Source of the DNA: Atrina japonica
Lineage: Eukaryota; Mollusca; Bivalvia; Pterioida; Pinnidae
DNA: 64,000 bases
NCBI GenBank assembly: GCA_030159075.1
Contig: BROG01000032.1
Span: 571,001 to 635,000, forward strand
Reading direction: 5' to 3'
Below are positions 58,025-64,000 of this stretch, piece after piece; within the stretch, counting starts at the first letter, position 1; the number at the start of each line of letters is the position of its first letter. A model generated the notes under the pieces. It saw only the letters and a program-made list of their open reading frames with translations, searched no databases and was not told the DNA's origin. A program made the position numbers and the translations under genes.

Positions 58025-59278
58025 TTAGTAGACCTTCTGCAAAAGAAAAACATATGGAGTCAATTTATATTTGGTAAAACGTTAGTTGAAATTATTTTTC
58101 CTCATATAAACTCAAATTTTTAAACACAATAATTTTTTCTAATTTTTTGAAATTTCAAACAAAACACTTATAATTACCTTTCTTCTAACTGAGCGGACAA
58201 CAGTTACTCCACCTCCGTAGCCACCGCCTAGACCGGATCCGAATCCCATTCCAAAACCTCCACCAGAACCTCCGCCAACACCAAGTCCAACACCGAGTCC
58301 TACTCCATTTCCACCAAAACCACCACCAACACCAAGGCCAACCCCTAATCCACTTCCACCACTGTATCCCCATCCACTTCCGATTCCGTATCCGCCTCCG
58401 TATCCACCTCCATATCCTAATCCAAGTCCATATCCCCATCCGCCTCCATAACCACTTCCATATCCTAATCCAAGTCCGTATCCCCAGCCACCTCCAGATC
58501 CACTTCCATATCCTGATCCGAGTCCGAATCCCAAACCGCCTCCATATCCACTTCCATATCCTAATCCAAGTCCGTATCCCCAGCCACCTCCATATCCACT
58601 TCCATATCCTGATCCGAGTCCGAATCCCAAACCGCCTCCATATCCACTTCCATATCCTAATCCAAGTCCGTATCCCCAGCCACCTCCATATCCACTTCCA
58701 TATCCTAATCCAATTCCGTATCCCGATCCGCCTCCATATCCACTTCCGTATCCTAATCCAAGTCCGTATCCCCATCCACCTCCATTTCCACTTCCATATC
58801 CTAAACCAAGTCCGTATCCCAAACCGCCACCATATCCACTTCCATATCCTAATCCGAGTCCGTATCCCAATCCACCTCCATATCCACTTCCATATCCTAG
58901 TCCGAGTCCGAGTCCGTATCCACCTCTATAGCCACCTCCGACTCCAACACCAAGTCCTAGGCCAAATCCTCCATTTCCGCCACCTCCGACTCCAAGTCCA
59001 ACACCTAGACCGCTTCCTCCTCCCAATGAACCACCAGACCCGTATCCTAATCCGAATCCCAATCCACCACCGTATCCACTACCGTATCCTATTCCGTATC
59101 CCAATCCACCTCCATAACCTCCAGACCCATATCCTAATCCGAATCCATATCCACTTCCCAATCCAGCTCCGTATCCGAAACCACCTCCACCTCCACCTCC
59201 ACCTCCACCTCCATAATATTTTTTGGAATCGGCATTTGTCAGAGCGATTAACAGAACTAGACAGGCGAAACGAAGCAT
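58025..59278 (-). CDS. Shematrin-like Gly/Tyr-rich shell matrix protein, two coding exons
   Basis: The main exon is 59278-58178 (367 codons), with intron 58177-58037 (GTAATT...TTTTGCAG) and last exon 58036-58025, which reads Lys-Val-Tyr-stop. Predicted length is 370 residues. Residues 1-16 (MLRFACLVLLIALTNA) are a signal peptide. The mature chain begins DSKKYYGGGG and is almost wholly Gly with Tyr, Leu, Ser and Trp. The middle is a 16-residue repeat (GGGLGYGLGLGYGSGY and variants with W or F). The two GGG(F)/GGG(W) variants form a nearly identical 32-residue higher-order pair about 58493-58690. The C-terminus is basic, VRRKKVY, comparable to the RKKKY-type ends of Pinctada shematrins. The start is fixed by the signal peptide and by an acceptor (TTTTCTGCAG|TCACC) five bases before ATG. 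Known shematrins are mantle-secreted framework proteins of the shell; the function here is inferred. Splicing is inferred from sequence only. Confidence 0.85.
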
Positions 59279-59283
59279 GGTGA

Positions 59284-60038
59284 CTGCAGAAAATAGAGAA
59301 ACATAAATTTACTGTACACTGTTTAATATGAAAATCTGTTTACAATCCATATTATATAGTAGCATCGAATATTCAGAGTGAAATTAGATACACATTCAAT
59401 TATGTAACTTCTATTTTCCCCAGGAAGAAAATTCTCAAACTTTTGAAATAGAAGGTACCACTCATACCTCTGACAATCACTTGTTATACACGAGCATTTT
59501 GCGATTCATCTATTATTTTGTGAAAAATTGATAAACATATTTTTAAAAAAAAATTGACTTGACAATCATATATTTAATTTTTCTACACATCAAATAAACA
59601 ATGTACAGTTTCGATTATTTTCATGTTGACATTGAGAATTTCTTTGTTGTTTTGATTAAAGTTTCATTTTTATGCAACTGCATAGATCTATTTTTTTTAA
59701 AAACTAAACATATATTATATACTTATATAAAGTATATTGATTAAAATTCATAACTTACTCCTGAAAGATTTAATTTTTGATAATAAGATAAATATTTCTA
59801 GAATTTTACGATTCGTAATGACATGTTATTACATGGAAAAAATGATAAGATAGTATTCATTCCTTTGTATATATTATAAATACAAATAAAAGCATCGTCA
59901 GATTTTTTCTTATTTATGTATTTGATTTTTATTAAACACGAATTGATTTGTCATGATTGCTATCTACTTTATATATATCAGAATTCAACAAATTAAATTT
60001 TAGAAATAAATTGAAATTTGAAAAAAGAAGTGTCTTAC
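59284..60038 (-). other. 5' UTR intron of the shematrin-like gene
   Basis: Inferred donor CAAAG|GTAAGA at 60039/60038 and acceptor CTGCAG|TCACC at 59284/59283. The 755-bp intron is AT-rich and free of recognisable elements. Confidence 0.65.
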
Positions 60039-60084
60039 CTTTGTTTATGGTGGCTGGTCTACGAAGAGTTTAGCGATAGACTAC
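60039..60084 (-). other. Non-coding first exon of the shematrin-like gene
   Basis: Bounded by the donor at 60038 and a start expected about 30 bases after the TATA box. The exon has no ATG. Confidence 0.6.
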
Positions 60085-60107
60085 GCTGTCTGTTTCGGAC
60101 TAGCCTG

Positions 60108-60148
60108 TATTTATACCTAGCATTTGAGTGTAAGATGCAAATCACGTG
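60108..60148 (-). promoter_or_regulatory. Promoter: TATAAATA box with upstream CACGTG
   Basis: On the minus strand GTCACGTGAT (core 60148-60143) precedes TATAAATA (60115-60108) by 27 bases. This mirrors the promoter at 28131-28165. The spacing to the first-exon donor is also similar. Confidence 0.7.
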
Positions 60149-60149
60149 A

Positions 60150-60940
60150 CCTTTTGGGGTAGCACCCTATTAATCATTCAGTCTTTTTTCAGTCAGGTCA
60201 AAACAGCAATGGTTGATAAATAATATTTATGAACATGCGTAGACAATAAATGTAGAAACGGTGTACATTTTGACCACTATACGGAAAAGGAAATTAGATT
60301 CCATTTGTATGCAAATTAATTTTTCGAAAACGTGTTTGTCAATCAACGTCGTTATCTAAATTTTTATGTGTGATGTCTTAATTGCACAAGTCAAGAAATC
60401 ATGGTTGACTACTACTTCTACTGCTACTGTTACATGAACGGTTATAAGATTTAATTTCATTTAGTTTATTATACTCATTCAGCGCTTAATTACCGCAGAC
60501 CAACACCTGAAGTATATTGAATTTATTTGGGATATCTTTATCATTATAACAGGTAACATACTGTAGTATTCGAGTAATATAGTTAAATGTAAATTATAAA
60601 GCTGGGTCCTATATCATGACGTGGTATTTAAATTGTGATTATTTTATTTCTATGTAACAATTGTAATTTTCGTCGAATGAAAATCGTATTTTCATTATTT
60701 CTTTGTACGATATATTTGTATGATTATCAATGCATTCTTTTAAAGATACTGTAATATTACCTACAAAACACACAGAGGTTGATAAGAGCTGAGACTCTTT
60801 GTGAGTTCCTTATATAAACTGTATCATTGGGGAGAAAATTTTAATTGAAAGTCTTTAAGATTTTGACAATTAACAAAGGTCGAACAGCAATACCCAAAAC
60901 ATGAGTTTAGATCAAATCAAAATGGTGTTTCTCAATATGG
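60150..60940. other. Sequence upstream of the shematrin-like gene
   Basis: No further gene recognised; AT-rich. Confidence 0.4.
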
Positions 60941-60944
60941 CATT

Positions 60945-61165
60945 TTGCGGAAGACGGTCCCTCATGGCCGAGGTATTGGAGTATACGCTTTAAACCATAA
61001 AGTCTATCACATCTAGACAGTTCAGGTTCGAGTTCAGCCGGAATCTAAGCTGATTTTGTGAGAAATTTGCTAGTTTGCTTGCGGAAGGCCGGTGGTCACT
61101 TCCCGGAAAAATATGATCGCCACAATATGACTGAAAAATTGTTGAGTTAAGAGTTAAACAACATG
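60945..61165 (+). mobile_element. SINE family 2, copy 2
   Basis: The tRNA-like head has CTCATGGCCGAGGTATTGGA (A box) and CAGGTTCGAGTTCAGCC (B box). The body follows with GATTTTGTGAGAAATTTGC, TTGCGGAAGGCCGGTGGTCA and CTTCCCGGAAAAATATG, ending GAGTTAAGAGTTAAACAACA. It matches 28555-28797 in inverse orientation. Confidence 0.8.
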
Positions 61166-61169
61166 CCGA

Positions 61170-61615
61170 TCAAAATTTTGCAAAAGAAAGAACTTCTATA
61201 GAATTTCGTACGTGTCATATACATTAATACATAATTTTGTTGTTGTTGTTGAAATGTCTGCCCCCACAAAATGTTTGTTAGGAACAAGTTCAAATAAATG
61301 GTAAAAAAGCATTCTATGGATGATTGAAATTATGACCCGAGGCAAACATGGATTCATTATCCTTGATATGATTAAAATAAAAGATGGTATTTCATGGTCA
61401 TTGGAATTATAATATTGTATTATTATAGGATCCATTGTGGATCTTTTCTCAAAGAAAGTCGTAACTTATTTGAAACCGGATGCTAAATGAAAACTTATTT
61501 CTTAAGATTTCAATAAGATCTCGAAATTTAGGGAAAAAAGATTTCAATTTGATTTTAGAATGTTAATCAAGACATTGCAAGTTTATTAATTGTAAATCAG
61601 ACACCAAAGAATTGA
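61170..61615. other. Unassigned stretch
   Basis: No gene recognised; a short (TTG)n run near 61240. Confidence 0.4.
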
Positions 61616-61623
61616 CATTGAGG

Positions 61624-62350
61624 AGGCCCGAGACAGTAAACAGGTACAAAAAAACATACACCAAAGTATTATCTTCAAGAGGCCCATAAGACAGTTAAAA
61701 AATACTAAAAAATATACCAAAGAATTATCCTTCTGGAGGCCCCAGAGATAATAAACAAATACATAAAGCACACACACCAAAGTATCATCCTTCAAAAGGC
61801 CCACGTGGTAGTAATCAAATACAAAAAGCACACACACCAAAGTATCGTCTTTCAAAAGGCCCATGTGGCTGTAAACAAATACATAAAGCACACACACCAA
61901 AGTATCATCCTTCAAAAGGCCCACGTGGTAGTAAACAAATACAAAAAACACACACACCAAAGTATCATCCTTCAAAAGGCCCACGTAGTAGTAAACAAAT
62001 ACAAAAAGCACACACGCCAAAGTATCATCCTTCTGGAGGCCCACGAGACAGTAAACAATTACATAAAGCACACACACCAAAGTATCACTCTTAAAAAGGC
62101 CCACGTGGTGGTAAACAAATACAAAAAGCACACACGCCAAAGTAGCATCCTTCAAAAGGCCCAAGAGACAGTAAACAATTACATAAAGCACACACACCAC
62201 AGTATCATCCTTCAAAAGACCCACGTGGCAGTAAACAAGTACGAAAAACCCATACACCAAAGTATCAATTTTCAGGAGGCCCAAAAACCAGTAATCAAAT
62301 ACATAAAATACACACACCAAATAATTAACCTTCAACAGGCCACGAGACGT
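61624..62350. repeat. Minisatellite, 12 units of 57-60 bp
   Basis: Units read GGCCCACGTGGTAGTAAACA, AATACAAAAAGCACACACAC, CAAAGTATCATCCTTCAAAA. The first two units are 57 bp and the rest exactly 60 bp, so frames stay open on both strands (182 codons plus, 249 codons minus). Neither translation has a signal peptide or known motif, so I treat it as repeat DNA. Confidence 0.95.
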
Positions 62351-62394
62351 TAAACAAATGCATAAAGAGTACCAATCAATAATAAAAACTCGAG

Positions 62395-62985
62395 TCCATT
62401 AAAATACGGTAAATTATATGTGTAAATGGTCTCAACATGAAGAACAAATATGAATCCCAAACAGGATAAGACCAGGTGTCCGGAAGGAGTCAGCGTCAAA
62501 TGTTCCATGGAAGCCTTTCTAGTTCGATGAACAGGTCAAGTTCGGTGAAAAGCATGATTGGTGAAACGGAGTCACTGTCTGTGGCCATGATCCAGAATGC
62601 TATCTAATATCTCTGAGAGGTGGACCTCATAATGTTAAATAAGATCCCCGTAACGACCATAAAACATCTTAAACGACGACGCCAAGCGTTCAACAACGTA
62701 ACCTGGTGTAAGTAGTTTGTTGCTAGTCATTTAGCTCTCAGAATAAAACATTCATAAGAAGCGCATGCCCTGGGATAACATATAAGTTGTGAAATGAAAA
62801 CGCCATAGGCAGGAGAAGATGGAATATTACTACTTAGAAACGGAAAGTTTGTGATATCAAAATTGAAATCGTCTCGTTTGTCATAGAGGGATGTGTGAAT
62901 CGACAGGAGTAAATCTAGGTAAGAAGCAGATGTATTGCTCTCTCTCTCGACTCATTGATCTTGATCTCAACAGGATACATCTGGC
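62395..62985 (-). mobile_element. RT retroelement, subfamily B, 3' half (minus strand)
   Basis: From GGCCAGATGTATCCTGTTGA at the high end, through a conserved SIDS..TSLYDKRDDFNFDITNFPFL-type region, to the subfamily B tail (ACACCTGGTCTTATCCTGTT) at the low end. It is the continuation of the RT at 63118-63770, from which it is separated by a foreign segment. Confidence 0.8.
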
Positions 62986-62992
62986 CGAGGTA

Positions 62993-63115
62993 ATTCCACG
63001 GCACCTGATCCCACCTCTTGGTTTCTAGTTTTTCTGGTTTGTCCATTTTTACCTGATTTGTATCTATGTCCTGGACATTATATTGGTTTATACTTTGGTA
63101 TTTGAATTTTTTTAT
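62993..63115 (+). mobile_element. RT subfamily A 3' tail inserted into a subfamily B copy
   Basis: CACGGCACCTGATCCCACCT, GGTTTGTCCATTTTTACCTG, CTATGTCCTGGACATT and ACTTTGGTATTTGA are the last 120 bases of the subfamily A tail. They run opposite to the RT that surrounds them on both sides, just after its YIDD block. Confidence 0.8.
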
Positions 63116-63117
63116 AT

Positions 63118-63770
63118 TATGGACAGATCATCGTCGCTATACCTGTAAGTAAAATTGAACCGAGAGGCTAACTGTTTGTTTCCTTTGGAGAGCAGTGACT
63201 GTATAAATTCCGCTTCATATGAATACAAAAAATATGTCAGCCAAGAGAGGTGCACAATTGATACCTATTGGAATGCCGACAATCTGTTGGAAAACTTTCC
63301 CCGCAAAAACCACGAAGATGTTGTCTATTAGAAACCCCAGCATTCTGATAATATCGTCTTCATTTTACCTGTCATTGGAATCAGAGTGTTCCTTGACAAA
63401 ATAAGGTTCTTCATGACCTAACACTAAATATTTATATCTTCGATTTTCATTTTTTTGTACAAAAGAGTTTTGTATAATAGATGTTAATCTGTTTTTGGGC
63501 TTTTGATGAGGGATTGTTGTGTAAAAGGTCGAAAAATCAAAAGACGATGCTTGTAATATGTTTGAAATTTGGAGATTTTTAAATGTTCCAACAATTCCTT
63601 TGAATTATTTAGGATCTACATCTGATTGACTCCGCTTCTTGAGTTCGCCGTTATACAGTACTTCTAATGACCTTGTTTAATATGTGTTAGAAGTTTGGTA
63701 AGTAAACTAGATAAAGGCTTGGAATGAAGCGGTGTTTATAGGTGTTTATTTTTTGTGCATCTTCGGAATC
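63118..63770 (-). mobile_element. RT retroelement, subfamily B, 5' part of the interrupted copy
   Basis: On the minus strand it begins near the WIPKMHKK motif (63760). It continues through SKPLSSL, a broken LLTHIKQG region and EEPYFVKEHSDSNDR. It then reaches GKVFQQIVGIPIGINCAPLL and the position of the YIDD box, here changed to SDDD. It is 5'-truncated and mutated. Confidence 0.8.
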
Positions 63771-63799
63771 CAATATATATATATTGCAATTCAAGCTCA

Positions 63800-63980
63800 A
63801 GTACGTACCAATCAATCATCAAAACTCAAGTCCATTATAACACGGCGAATTAGATATGTAATTGGTCTCAACATGAAAAATAATTACGAATCCCAAATGG
63901 GATAAGACCACGTGTCAGGAAGGAGTCAGCATCTTCTGCTGGCATGCCACACCCGTCGCAAATGTTCCATTGAACAAGAG
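63800..63980 (-). mobile_element. RT retroelement, subfamily B, isolated 3' tail
   Basis: CGACGGGTGTGGCATGCCAG, GACACGTGGTCTTATCCCAT and ACTTGAGTTTTGATGATTGA on the minus strand match the tail at 62395. It abuts the truncated 5' side of the preceding copy, a head-to-tail arrangement. At 63982-64000 the sequence turns into AGAGGCCCAAGATAAG, which resembles the 61624 minisatellite unit. Confidence 0.75.
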
Positions 63981-64000
63981 GCCCAAGATAAGTTAACAAG

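Noticed and set aside
58185..59283. Arg/Trp/Ile-rich frames overlapping the shematrin-like exon on both strands
   Set aside because: Shadows of the glycine-repeat codons; no signal peptide, and the glycine frame has a full gene context.
61586..62335. 249-codon minus-strand hydrophobic repeat protein (and 182-codon plus frame)
   Set aside because: Not called as a gene: both frames arise from a minisatellite whose unit is a multiple of three, and no promoter or signal was seen. Kept as a finding instead.

Overview
The window looks like nuclear DNA of a bivalve mollusc, probably a pteriomorph close to the pearl oysters. It is AT-rich, with long AT, TAC and TAG microsatellites, spliced genes with 5' UTR introns, and a dense load of miniature inverted-repeat elements, tRNA-derived SINEs and decayed retroelements. 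The strongest taxonomic pointer is a secreted glycine/tyrosine-rich protein of the shematrin type (shell matrix) at 58025-59278 on the minus strand. Nothing suggests a bacterial or viral genome.

Cellular genes are few. (1) 12401-14113 minus is an intronless TRIM-like protein with two B-boxes, a coiled coil and a C-terminal propeller-like half, but no RING. (2) 17048-17121 minus is an intact tRNA-Asn(GTT) with a T10 terminator. (3) 25767-26306 minus is a short secreted Gly/Arg-rich protein. (4) 58025-59278 minus is the shematrin-like protein. Genes 3 and 4 are about 32 kb apart on the same strand and share one plan that I could trace base by base: a CACGTG E-box, a TATAAATA box, a short non-coding first exon, a 5' UTR intron, a main exon opening with MLRF, a short phase-0 intron, and a micro-exon coding only Thr-Tyr or Lys-Val-Tyr before the stop.

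Most of the rest is repeats. At least a dozen fragments belong to one reverse-transcriptase retroelement family (YIDD-type RT, tentatively Penelope-like) in two subfamilies with different conserved 3' tails. The fullest copy is 32935-34840. Insertions nested inside copies are visible at 62395-63770 and 23625-24315. One decayed Ty3/Gypsy pol fragment (RNase H plus integrase) lies at 46852-48737 minus. Non-autonomous TIR elements lie at 9722, 10161, 15216, 22772, 24946, 25276, 26385, 27179, 29578, 41277 (with another nested inside it) and 54621. Two SINE families occur in two or three copies each. Minisatellites lie at 22420, 27524, 52610, 53440 and 61624.

The stretches between these hold no gene I can support. 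They are marked as such, with any promoter-like or duplicated sequence noted.
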